NCBI RefSeq assembly: GCF_042658845.1 | Contig: NZ_JBHSRI010000038.1 | Coordinates: forward strand, 182,559 to 246,558 | Direction: 5' to 3' | Source: Paenisporosarcina macmurdoensis | GTDB taxonomy: Bacteria; Bacillota; Bacilli; Bacillales_A; Planococcaceae | Length of the DNA stretch: 64,000 nucleotides | Part shown: in pieces, positions 16,557-24,361 of the stretch | How positions within the stretch are numbered: the first letter of the stretch is position 1 | Layout: each line of letters opens with the position of its first letter | Notes under the pieces: model-generated | The model's input: only the letters and a program-made list of their open reading frames with translations | Databases searched by the model: none | Told to the model about the DNA's origin: nothing | Translations under genes and position numbers: made by a program

Positions 16557-17221
16557 TTCGCTACACTTCCTTGCTTTTCTTCAAGGTAAGTGGTTAAGCC
16601 GTTTTGGCGTAATACACAGGATGGGCAAGTACCGCAGCCATCTCCTCGAATACCTTCATAACAAGTTAATGTGCGAGTACGAACAAATTCTAATGCGCCT
16701 AAATCGTCGGCAAGTTTCCAAGTCTGTGCTTTGTCCAACCACATTAAGGGTGTTTGGAATTGAAGGGAGGTATCCATAGCTAAATTAATGGAAACATTAA
16801 GAGCTTTGACGAATACATCTCGGCAATCTGGATATCCACTAAAATCCGTTTCACAAACGCCTGTAATAATATCACGGGCACCAATGGACTGTGCATAAAC
16901 AGCGGCAAACGATAGGAATAAATGATTTCTTCCTGGTACAAACGTAGATGGCAATTTTCCATCAGTAGCGTCTGTTACAGCGATATCACTTCTCGTTAAA
17001 GCATTCGCTGATAGTTGATTGATTAAAGTCATATCCAACACTTTAAACGGAACGTTTAAGTCATGTGCGATTTCTTCAGCACATGTAATTTCTTCAATAT
17101 GGCGTTGACCATAGTCAAAAGTGACAGTAAACACTTCTTCATATTGTGTTAACGCCCATAACAGACATGTAGTACTGTCCTGGCCGCCACTAAATACGAC
17201 AACTGCTTTTCCTTTTTTCAT
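16553..17221 (-). CDS. queC: 7-cyano-7-deazaguanine synthase QueC
   Basis: 222 residues. ATP-pyrophosphatase loop FSGGQDSTTCLLWAL at the N-terminus and four zinc Cys in CYEGIRGDGCGTCPSCVLR at the C-terminus. It turns the carboxylate of CDG into the nitrile of preQ0 using ATP and ammonia. First gene of the operon behind the preQ1 riboswitch; AAAGGAG precedes the ATG. Confidence 0.97.
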   Translation of the reverse strand: MKKGKAVVVFSGGQDSTTCLLWALTQYEEVFTVTFDYGQRHIEEITCAEEIAHDLNVPFKVLDMTLINQLSANALTRSDIAVTDATDGKLPSTFVPGRNHLFLSFAAVYAQSIGARDIITGVCETDFSGYPDCRDVFVKALNVSINLAMDTSLQFQTPLMWLDKAQTWKLADDLGALEFVRTRTLTCYEGIRGDGCGTCPSCVLRQNGLTTYLEEKQGSVAK

Positions 17222-17340
17222 TGCTCATTTCTCCTTTGGAAGAATGAGTATTCGACATCTCTATTTAGGTGATTCAGTAACGTTGAAAGTAGTATGCATG
17301 GAGTAACTAGATACTTAAACTGAATTGAGGCTATACAAGC

Positions 17341-17371
17341 ACAAAAAAACTGTATATACGTGACAGTTTTC
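17341..17371 (-). terminator. riboswitch-controlled terminator of the que leader
   Basis: On the minus strand AAAACTGT-cacgtatat-ACAGTTTTTTT follows the preQ1 aptamer within a few nucleotides, the expected OFF structure when preQ1 is bound. Confidence 0.85.
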
Positions 17372-17374
17372 ACC

Positions 17375-17407
17375 TTAGTTTTTTATAGAGGGAGTTTACG
17401 AACCTCT
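17375..17407 (-). promoter_or_regulatory. preQ1-I riboswitch aptamer
   Basis: On the minus strand the sequence runs AGAGGTTC-GTAAACT-CCCTCTATAAAAAACTAA (hyphens mine): P1 stem AGAGG/CCTCT, then the A-rich tail with the conserved TAAAAAACTAA that forms the pseudoknot. This is the class I preQ1 consensus known upstream of queCDEF in Bacillus subtilis. Its position between promoter and queC, with a terminator next to it, supports transcription attenuation by preQ1. Confidence 0.93.
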
Positions 17408-17474
17408 TCTAATTTTGGTACACCGTAAATCATAGCATATTTCACATCTACTTCATATAACATGCGGCTCTTTG

Positions 17475-17502
17475 ATTATACGCGGTAGCCCAAGCCGTTC
17501 AA
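17475..17502 (-). promoter_or_regulatory. SigA promoter of queCDEF
   Basis: On the minus strand TTGAAC (17502-17497), 16-bp spacer, TATAAT (17480-17475). The start would lie near 17468, about 60 nt before the riboswitch. Confidence 0.75.
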
Positions 17503-17511
17503 TCATACGAA

Positions 17512-17549
17512 CAAAAAAGCATGAAGAGGATTAACCCTTCATGCTTCAA
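17512..17549 (-). terminator. terminator of cls
   Basis: Minus strand: GCATGAAG-ggttaatcct-CTTCATGC followed by T6, 15 bp after the cardiolipin synthase stop. Confidence 0.9.
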
Positions 17550-17565
17550 AAACGTATAAGTACTA

Positions 17566-19020
17566 TTAGAGAATGGGGGATAATAGCCTTGAGAAAGACT
17601 CTTTCATTTTGATTGTACGTGTACGCTCTGCATACAATTCTTTGGTAAGCTCAGTTGATAACAACATATCTTGCTCAAATAACTCTGCTAATTGATGAGA
17701 AGTTTCACGATCATAGATAAAGGCATTTACTTCGAAATTTAATTTAAAACTGCGAACGTCAATATTGGCTGTGCCGACAGTTGATGCTTCATCGTCAACA
17801 ACAATCATTTTAGTATGCAAGAATCCATTTTCATAGATGTACACTTTTGCACCCGCTCGGATTAGGTTACCCACATAAGAATAAGTAGCCCAGTACACAA
17901 ACATATGATCAGGTTTATTTGGAATCATGATTCTCACGTCAATTCCTGACAAGCATGCTATGCGCAAGGAATCCATAAAACTGGCATCGGGAATGAAGTA
18001 GGGTGTTTGGATATAAATATATTTTTTGGCCATGGTAATTAACTTTAAATAGCCATTTTTTATTTGTTCCCATTCTGAATCTGGTCCACTTGAAACGATT
18101 TGTAAACCAACAGAACCTTTTAACGGAATAGCAGGGAAATAACGATCAGAGTATTCAATATCTTTGTCCCTTGATGCTTGGTTCCAATCTAAAATAAATC
18201 GTGTTTGAAGAGGGTGAAGTGCACTTCCTTCTATTCGTAAATGTGTATCACGCCAGTAGCCAAATTTACGATCTAAACCTAAATACTCATCTCCCACATT
18301 AAACCCACCAATATAACCCACACGGCCATCGATAACTACAATTTTGCGATGATTTCTATAATTTAATCGAGGATTCACAAGGGGCATAATTGAAGGGAAG
18401 AACGCTTCAACTTCGCCTCCTAAGTCAGTCAAATCCTTAAAATGTTTTTTTCGAAGACTGCGTGAACCCATATCATCAAATAGTAATCTAACTTTTACAC
18501 CTTGTTTTGCTTTTCGAACGAGGACATCATAAATGCGAGAACCAAGTCCATCTAAACGGAAAATGTAATATTGAATATGAATATGATCTTTTGCCAGTTC
18601 TAAATCTGCTAACAGAGCAGCGAATTTCTTTTCGCCATCATTAAATATAGTAAGGGCATTGTCTTGAGTCAATACGGCATGGTTATTACGCAACTGCATA
18701 TAGATCATATCTTTAAATGCGTGGGTGTCTTCCAAACGAAACTCAAACGTACCTTCTTCAATAGCTTCTATTTGATAATCTATTAAATTGTCAATGCCAA
18801 TTCTGCTTCGACCTTCCCAACGAAATAAGTGTTTCTTGCGTAATTGTCTTCCTAGCAATAAATAAAGTAGGAATCCCATTACGGGAATAAAGAATAAAAC
18901 CATTAACCAAGCCCATGTAGAAGAGGCGTCTCTTCGTTCAAGGAAAATTAACACAATGGCTAGAAATATATTAAGTGTGATAATGGCGGTAATCCCGATG
19001 CTAATTAAATTGGCAGCCAT
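17566..19020 (-). CDS. cls: cardiolipin synthase
   Basis: 484 residues. Two N-terminal membrane segments (IGITAIITLNIFLAIVLIF; WAWLMVLFFIPVMGFLLYLL), then two phospholipase-D HKD motifs: HRNHRKIVVIDGRVGYIGG near residue 220 and HTKMIVVDDEASTVGTANID near residue 400. Standard length for the ClsA class, which joins two phosphatidylglycerol molecules into cardiolipin at the membrane. AAGGAGGGACTAT precedes the ATG. Single-gene unit. Confidence 0.96.
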   Translation of the reverse strand: MAANLISIGITAIITLNIFLAIVLIFLERRDASSTWAWLMVLFFIPVMGFLLYLLLGRQLRKKHLFRWEGRSRIGIDNLIDYQIEAIEEGTFEFRLEDTHAFKDMIYMQLRNNHAVLTQDNALTIFNDGEKKFAALLADLELAKDHIHIQYYIFRLDGLGSRIYDVLVRKAKQGVKVRLLFDDMGSRSLRKKHFKDLTDLGGEVEAFFPSIMPLVNPRLNYRNHRKIVVIDGRVGYIGGFNVGDEYLGLDRKFGYWRDTHLRIEGSALHPLQTRFILDWNQASRDKDIEYSDRYFPAIPLKGSVGLQIVSSGPDSEWEQIKNGYLKLITMAKKYIYIQTPYFIPDASFMDSLRIACLSGIDVRIMIPNKPDHMFVYWATYSYVGNLIRAGAKVYIYENGFLHTKMIVVDDEASTVGTANIDVRSFKLNFEVNAFIYDRETSHQLAELFEQDMLLSTELTKELYAERTRTIKMKESFSRLLSPIL

Positions 19021-19210
19021 ATAGTCCCTCCTTGCTAAACGAATTTGATGTTAATTTAGTATAACTTAAAGATAGCAGTATGAGAAAGACTGGTGAAAAA
19101 TTATGTGTATGGTGGCTAGTGAAAGTCCTTCTATCTGGGTAACATTGGTGTAAGGATGAATCAAAACAATTCCCCGTGTATCAATGACTATAACTGCAGG
19201 CGGATTAATC

Positions 19211-19482
19211 ACTGAGGATAACAGGTTTCAGTTCGCTTCTGATGCTTTACCTGCTGCACAATAATCTAAAGAATAAAGAGGATGGGCTTGTGACTGCGTC
19301 ACTCGCCCATCTCTCTTTTTGTAGATTATCCTGCGGCTAGTGTGCATCCTTCGCTCACTTACAACCTGGAAGCACACAGTAATTAAGTTTTGATTTACTA
19401 AAGAATAGAGGGTTTTTTTACGTAGATGTTCGACCGAAGATACTATTTCGGTCTCTTCCTGCTCCTTTTATTTCAAGGCGAA
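19211..19482 (-). repeat. Repeat family B, inverted full-length copy
   Basis: Reads in the opposite direction to the triplet at 39.3-40.2 kb. Matching blocks in order (reverse complement of the triplet) are GGTTTCAGTTCGCTTCTGAT, the GGGCTTGTGAC/GTCACTCGCCC hairpin (about 19277-19316), CATCCTTCGCTCACTTACAA and GACCGAAGATACTATTTCGG near 19430-19456. No open frame. The flanking stretches of 19021-19210 and 19483-19570 contain nothing I recognise. Confidence 0.8.
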
Positions 19483-19575
19483 ATTGGCAACATTGATTAA
19501 AATCAAGTTTAAGTAAGTGTCATATTAACTAAAGTATGAATCCTTGAAAGAGGTCAAAATTACAATTGAAAGAGT

Positions 19576-19677
19576 ACACTTGCGCCTAGCTAGCCGCAAG
19601 AGTGTGAAGAATGAGACCCACAAGTATGTGGTTTCATACTTGTTGGCTCATACGGAACCAGCGGCCAGCGCAAATGT
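19576..19677. repeat. 100-bp imperfect palindrome
   Basis: Outer arms ACACTTGCGCC and TAGCCGC pair with GCGGCCAGCGCAAATGT; inner arms ATGAGACCCACAAGTATG and CATACTTGTTGGCTCAT close on TGGTTT. It would fold into a long two-part stem in DNA or RNA. No gene and no match to families A or B. Confidence 0.7.
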
Positions 19678-19789
19678 ACGATAAATGAAAGTGTAGTAAT
19701 AAATATAGGGCTTTGCTTTCTTATGTGAGAAAATAGAACTTAGGAGCAATTAAAACGTTCTATATCTTAAAAACTAGAAGGTGAATGTG

Positions 19790-21367
19790 ATGTATTGGTG
19801 TAAAATTGCTCGCGCTGAAAAAGAGTTTGAGGCCATTGCCAAACTAAATTATGATACGTTCGTAGAAGAAATACCACAGCATGAACAACATCCTAGCGGG
19901 AAACGGCAGGATGCCTATCATCATGAAAATACATATTTGATTGTCTTAAAAGATCAAGAAATCGTGGGTATGATTGCGATTCGCGATCAACGGCCATTTT
20001 CTCTAGATCACAAAATAGGTGTAGTAGAGGATGCCTTACCGAAAGAAGCTTTAAACGGAAAATTATGCGAGATTCGATTGTTGTCTGTCCGCAGAGAGCA
20101 TCGAAACGGTCGTGTCTTTTTCATGTTGGCTCGTGCATTAGCAGACTATGCTTACGAAAAAGGCTACGGAGCGGCGGTCATCTCAGGAACCGTTCGTGAA
20201 TTGAAATTGTACGGCCAACTCGGCTTTAAAGCTTTTGCTGAACCTGTTGGAAGCGAGGAAGCTGCTTTTGTACCGATGTTTTTGACGAAGCAGTATTATG
20301 AACAATCAGTTGCAGCTCGATTTCAACATAAACGACATACCTTTTATCCTGGCCCGAACGAATTAACTCCAGTAATTAAAAAAGCGTTTCAACGCTCTCC
20401 TGTTTCACATCGTTCATATGAATTCACCGAACGGTTCAAACGAGTGCAAAGTCAGTTGATCAATTTGACAGGAGCGTCTCATGTACACTTGCTTTGTGGA
20501 AGCGGGACGCTTGCTAACGAGGCGATGATTGCTCAAATTAGTCGAATTAACTCCAAAGGCTTGGTGTTAATTAATGGGGCGTTTGGCGAACGTCTGAAAA
20601 ACCAAGCGTTAAAATGGGACTTGGATTTTGAAGCGGTCGAAGTAGAGTGGGGACAACCCTTCGAAAAATCTGTTTTGGAGCGACAGTTGAAATCAGGCTT
20701 GTATGGCTGGATATTACTAGCGCATGGGGAAACGTCAACGGGCATGTTAAATGATGTGGACCACATACTGGAACTTGCTAAAGAACTGAACATTCAGGTG
20801 TGCATGGATTGTGTAAGCTCTATTGGCACTGTTCCACTCAAGTTAAACGGCGTGTACTTAGCAACTGGTGTCAGTGGAAAAGCGATTGGCACGATGACGG
20901 GTATCGCTATGGTTTTTTCAAATCATCTTATCGACGTTTCTCCTTCGATTCCTATGTATCTGGACTTAGGTTGCTATGCCAATGGGGGGATACCGTATAC
21001 ATATTCTTCTCAGTTGTTGGAAAGTCTAGAAATTGCCTTAAAAGCATATGATAACGACGCCAGATATATCGTATTAAATGAGCGTTATGACAAGCTTTTA
21101 CTTGCAGAACAAAATGGAGAGCTTGAGTTTTTAACCAAGCAAAGTTACCCCATGATTGTCACGTTAAAAGTACCTCCACTAAATAAACACATGGCGAAAG
21201 ATGCTAGACTTTCTGGATTTGATTTACATGATCAAAGTGCTTATTTGAAAGAAAGACAATGGGTTCAATTATCCCTTATCCAGCCTGAGTTTGAAGAATC
21301 ATTTGAAAAATTTCGGTTATGGTTAAGCAATTACGTCACATACGAAAAAGCAGTGAACTCAAAGTGA
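19790..21367 (+). CDS. GNAT acetyltransferase fused to class V aminotransferase
   Basis: 525 residues with two clear halves. Residues 1-170 form a GNAT-like acyltransferase (YLIVLKDQEIVGMIAIRD; CEIRLLSVRREHRNGRVFFML; LKLYGQLGFKAF). From about residue 185 (HTFYPGPNELTPVIKKAF) runs a class V PLP enzyme of the alanine-glyoxylate/serine-pyruvate type, with LLCGSGTLANEAM, the cofactor Asp in VCMDCVSSIGT and the Schiff-base Lys in TGVSGKAIGT. The last 3 codons overlap the convergent regulator. ATG 19790 follows AGAAGGTGA. Reaction unknown; coupling of amine formation and N-acylation is an inference. Confidence 0.85.
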   Translation: MYWCKIARAEKEFEAIAKLNYDTFVEEIPQHEQHPSGKRQDAYHHENTYLIVLKDQEIVGMIAIRDQRPFSLDHKIGVVEDALPKEALNGKLCEIRLLSVRREHRNGRVFFMLARALADYAYEKGYGAAVISGTVRELKLYGQLGFKAFAEPVGSEEAAFVPMFLTKQYYEQSVAARFQHKRHTFYPGPNELTPVIKKAFQRSPVSHRSYEFTERFKRVQSQLINLTGASHVHLLCGSGTLANEAMIAQISRINSKGLVLINGAFGERLKNQALKWDLDFEAVEVEWGQPFEKSVLERQLKSGLYGWILLAHGETSTGMLNDVDHILELAKELNIQVCMDCVSSIGTVPLKLNGVYLATGVSGKAIGTMTGIAMVFSNHLIDVSPSIPMYLDLGCYANGGIPYTYSSQLLESLEIALKAYDNDARYIVLNERYDKLLLAEQNGELEFLTKQSYPMIVTLKVPPLNKHMAKDARLSGFDLHDQSAYLKERQWVQLSLIQPEFEESFEKFRLWLSNYVTYEKAVNSK

Positions 21368-22603
21368 GTCACTGCTTGTTTTCAAATCTATATAGGTTTG
21401 AATAATAAACTTCTTATAAGGGGTATCGGGTAATTGAATAATTAAGTCATAACCAATTTTAGCTTCATTCAGCGCTTTCTCTTGATTGCCGAGTTGAACA
21501 TAGCAGAGAGCACGGTAGGAATAAACTTCATAAGCCGTTGATAAATCGTAAGGATGATGCAAATAGCTCGGTATTTCATATTTCATAAGAATTGGTAAAG
21601 CTTCTTTGACTTGACCTAGCCCATATAAAGCTTTTCCTTTTTCGAGAAGATAGTGATTATTGTCCTTCATAAGCGTTTCACCAGAAAATTCATTTCCCAG
21701 TTCAAGAAAACGCTCGATATGAACATTGGCTTTGAGATAATCTTTCGTATACGAGTTGTGAAAATGTGCTTCTAAATATTCCGCAATCGCTGTAGAAAAT
21801 TTGTTTTCCGCAAACTCTCCATATTGCCTAACCTTCATTAAATAATACGATCGCTCTTCTTCATTTCCGTTGATCATTGCCTGGAAACAAGCCAATCGAT
21901 ACAAATCATCTATCCTGTAAAAGATGCGTTCTTCTTTCGCGAAATTTAAACCTTCCGTCATTTTAATCTGTGCTTGTTCATAATTTCCGACAGCAGAAAA
22001 TAATAATGATTCACAATATAGATATTCAATGGTGGTTATGGCATCAAATGGAGAATCAAAACGAGCTTGTTCTTGCATAATAATGGTCAGTGCTTCCTCG
22101 TAGTTATGAGCATTGAACTGAATCATGCCCTTAAAGAGTACAAGAGACGCACTTTGATTATATAAATGTAACTGTTCATACATTTTTATCGCGCGATTAT
22201 AGTGAATTTCCCAGTCCTCATGCTTTAAATGATGGGCAGACCTACTAAATATGTCGAGCAATCTGGCTGACTCATAACTGAGCGTCAATTTATCTGCCAT
22301 AGGTTTTATTAATTCTACTATTTGTTCATGTTCATCCGCTAAATCAGAGAACCCCACTTTAAAAAGTTTCTCCGCTTTTTCTAACACAGATCTTTTCTCT
22401 GTTGGACTAAAGTCTTCCATTAATTCGGATGATTCCACTCCTAGTTGCTGTGCTATATAAGACAAGCTTTCCATGGAAGGTTGGGCTTTGCCGTTTTCAA
22501 TTAAACTGAGCATGCCCTTTGTTAGCTTACTACCGGCTAATGTTTCCAACGTTAACTTTTGTTCTTTTCGTAGCTGTCTAATTCGTAATCCAATTGTATC
22601 CAT
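21359..22603 (-). CDS. XRE-family regulator with TPR domain (RRNPP-like)
   Basis: 414 residues. N-terminal HTH (GLRIRQLRKEQKLTLETLAG ... LSLIENGKAQPSMESLSYIA, discontinuous) at about residues 5-60, then 330 residues of TPR-like helical pairs (NYEEALTIIMQEQARF; GNYEQAQIKMTEGLNFAKEE; LGNQEKALNEAKIGYDLI). This is the architecture of PlcR/NprR/Rgg quorum regulators, but no peptide gene can follow because its 3' end overlaps the aminotransferase gene. Two palindromes lie between it and the divergent exporter and are probable binding sites. Confidence 0.85.
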   Translation of the reverse strand: MDTIGLRIRQLRKEQKLTLETLAGSKLTKGMLSLIENGKAQPSMESLSYIAQQLGVESSELMEDFSPTEKRSVLEKAEKLFKVGFSDLADEHEQIVELIKPMADKLTLSYESARLLDIFSRSAHHLKHEDWEIHYNRAIKMYEQLHLYNQSASLVLFKGMIQFNAHNYEEALTIIMQEQARFDSPFDAITTIEYLYCESLLFSAVGNYEQAQIKMTEGLNFAKEERIFYRIDDLYRLACFQAMINGNEEERSYYLMKVRQYGEFAENKFSTAIAEYLEAHFHNSYTKDYLKANVHIERFLELGNEFSGETLMKDNNHYLLEKGKALYGLGQVKEALPILMKYEIPSYLHHPYDLSTAYEVYSYRALCYVQLGNQEKALNEAKIGYDLIIQLPDTPYKKFIIQTYIDLKTSSDSL

Positions 22604-22625
22604 ATATAACGCTCCAATTCTAATT

Positions 22626-22644
22626 AGTTTAATTATATTAAACT
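22626..22644. promoter_or_regulatory. palindromic operator candidate 1
   Basis: AGTTTAAT-TAT-ATTAAACT, a perfect 8-3-8 inverted repeat about 25 bp before the regulator start. On the minus strand it contains a TATAAT hexamer, so binding would block regulator transcription. Confidence 0.65.
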
Positions 22645-22680
22645 TTAGCTTGCAAGGGAAGTAATTTCGTGTTATTCTTT

Positions 22681-22697
22681 GTTTAATTAAATTAAAC
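22681..22697. promoter_or_regulatory. palindromic operator candidate 2
   Basis: GTTTAAT-TAA-ATTAAAC, a perfect 7-3-7 inverted repeat with the same half-site as candidate 1, 25 bp before the exporter start. The two centres are 54 bp apart. Confidence 0.65.
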
Positions 22698-22721
22698 TTT
22701 TAAACAAAAAGGGGTTTTTGT

Positions 22722-24026
22722 GTGGAAGAAGCTATGAAGTTAAGGAAAGCCACCTATCATTTGTGGACGTTCACCATTAGTAAATTAATTTCAACATTTG
22801 GGGTAAGTGTTTTTACGTTCGGGATTAGTTTTTATATTTTATCAATAACCGGTTCTGCAACAAGTTTTGCGATTGTTCTAATTTGTAGTATTCTACCTAG
22901 AGTAATTTTGGCGCCGTTTGCAGGCTACGCTGCAGATAAGTATTCAAAAAAGACCATTATAATCGTTGCTCAAATATGTAGCGTGTTGGCAGTTACAGTC
23001 TTGCTAGCGGTGAGTTTAACGATAGGTCTTTCTCTTATTGCGATTTATCTAACAGAAATTGTCCTGTCGATTACATCCCTGTTTTCAGGAGTGACGTTTA
23101 GTTCTTCTATAGCAAATTTAGTGGATTCAGAGCGAATTCAAAAAGCGATGTCGTTTAATCAAATGTCCATGTCGCTTGCTGCTATTGGAGGACCTGCATT
23201 AGGTGGACTATTGTTCGGTCTTGTTTCCATAGACATGTTTCTAATTATTCATATGGCAAGTTACACCATTGCTGTTGTTCTTGAAGCCACCATGGATTTT
23301 AAGTTGTTTTCGACAAGAATAACCGAAGAAGTAACAGAAAAGAAAGAAACAATGCTTCAAAATATGAAAGCAGGCATTACCTATGTAAAACAACACCGTA
23401 TTTTGGTCGTTATCGTATGGGTGGCTCTTGTTATCAACTTTTTCTTCGGAGCATATACTGTGGGCTATGCCTTTATTCTTGTAGATGGGTTGAAAATGCA
23501 ATCCTTCCATTTTGGCATGACAGAAGGAGCGCTAGCTGTTGGTATGCTCGTTACTTCCATCTATTTATCTACTCGGAAGGAAGTTAAGTTTCCTCTAGTT
23601 GTTGTGAAAAGAGGTATTTTAACTATGGGAGCTTTAATTGGTTTATCCACTTTCCCATTACTTATTCAGTTATCATATACATCAGTTGTGATTTTTTATA
23701 TCGTACTCATGTTTACATTTGGTGTGAGCATGATTTTTGTTAATACGCCAATTGGTGTGATGATGCAAAAACGCATTGATGAAGAATATCGAGGTCGCGT
23801 ATTTGGATTACTTGAAACCATGTCGATGTCATTAATGCCTCTAGCGATGGTGCTTTTCGGGTTCCTCTATGATGTCGTTCCGGCACAGTATGTTTTGTTA
23901 GGTTCTAGTATCATTTTATTAATCGCTGTCATCTACATGCTTCGTCCATCCATCATGAAACAAGCACATCCAGAGCTTGAGGACAAAAAAATTATAGAAG
24001 AGCCAGTGAAAGTAGTGGCTTCATAA
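22722..24026 (+). CDS. MFS efflux transporter
   Basis: 434 residues, 12 predicted membrane segments. Typical of the MFS_3/macrolide-efflux-like group: LVRFAG-like loop here reads PRVILAPFAGYAADKYSKKT, then SLFSGVTFSSSIANLVDSER, RVFGLLETMSMSLMP near the end and a charged cytoplasmic tail. GTG 22722 has AAAAAGGGG at 7 nt. Divergent from the TPR regulator with shared palindromes, which suggests that the regulator controls it. Substrate unknown. Confidence 0.85.
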   Translation: MEEAMKLRKATYHLWTFTISKLISTFGVSVFTFGISFYILSITGSATSFAIVLICSILPRVILAPFAGYAADKYSKKTIIIVAQICSVLAVTVLLAVSLTIGLSLIAIYLTEIVLSITSLFSGVTFSSSIANLVDSERIQKAMSFNQMSMSLAAIGGPALGGLLFGLVSIDMFLIIHMASYTIAVVLEATMDFKLFSTRITEEVTEKKETMLQNMKAGITYVKQHRILVVIVWVALVINFFFGAYTVGYAFILVDGLKMQSFHFGMTEGALAVGMLVTSIYLSTRKEVKFPLVVVKRGILTMGALIGLSTFPLLIQLSYTSVVIFYIVLMFTFGVSMIFVNTPIGVMMQKRIDEEYRGRVFGLLETMSMSLMPLAMVLFGFLYDVVPAQYVLLGSSIILLIAVIYMLRPSIMKQAHPELEDKKIIEEPVKVVAS

Positions 24027-24030
24027 GTGG

Positions 24031-24150
24031 TTATTGAGGATTATAGGTTTCCAGTCTGCTTCTGATGCTTGACCTGCTGCAAGATGTTCTAAAGATCAAA
24101 GGAGAGCTAGGCGAAGTGACTATGTCACTTCGCCTAGCTCTCCTTTTGTA
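24031..24150 (-). repeat. Repeat family B, diverged partial copy
   Basis: Shares GGTTTCCAGTCTGCTTCTGA and the ACCTGCTGCA block with the 19.2-kb copy, same orientation. Its hairpin (arms 24098-24120 and 24124-24146, loop TAT) is a perfect 23-bp stem whose outer part differs in sequence from the other copies. It follows the MFS stop and may act as its terminator. Confidence 0.7.
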
Positions 24151-24212
24151 TCTTTCCGATTCGCTTATTTTGATAGGATAATACCATTGTTATTAATTAC
24201 ATAATTTTACTA

Positions 24213-24317
24213 TTACAACTAAACCCGTGATTTTTACAACTAAATCGTCCAAAATTACAACTAAATGCCCCATTTTTACAACTAAGCACGCAAATTTTAC
24301 AACTAAATGATCAATAA
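24213..24317. repeat. five 21-bp direct repeats (iteron-like)
   Basis: TTACAACTAA begins at 24213, 24234, 24255, 24276 and 24297, an exact 21-bp period. The remaining 10-11 bp of each unit vary. It lies between two convergent transporter genes. Confidence 0.85.
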
Positions 24318-24319
24318 GA

Positions 24320-24361
24320 AAAAAATCCAGCTCCTCAAACTATGAGGTAGCTGGATTTTCA
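24320..24361 (-). terminator. terminator of MFS gene
   Basis: Arms AAAATCCAGCT-CCTC and GAGG-T-AGCTGGATTTT around AAACTAT; on the minus strand a T run follows. It overlaps the last codons of the transporter. Confidence 0.88.

Noticed and set aside
17400..17511. Relic coding trace on the minus strand (RMIERLGLPRIIKEPH then, in another frame, VKYAMIYGVPKLEEVRKLPL)
   Set aside because: Short, needs a frameshift, and the same bases are fully explained by the que promoter and riboswitch; I could not match it to a protein family.
21340..21380. PapR/Phr-like signalling peptide gene downstream of the TPR regulator
   Set aside because: The regulator stop overlaps the convergent fusion gene, leaving no room for a peptide gene.
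24213..24317. CRISPR array
   Set aside because: The 21-bp period with a 10-bp conserved core is too short for repeat-spacer units, and no cas genes are present.
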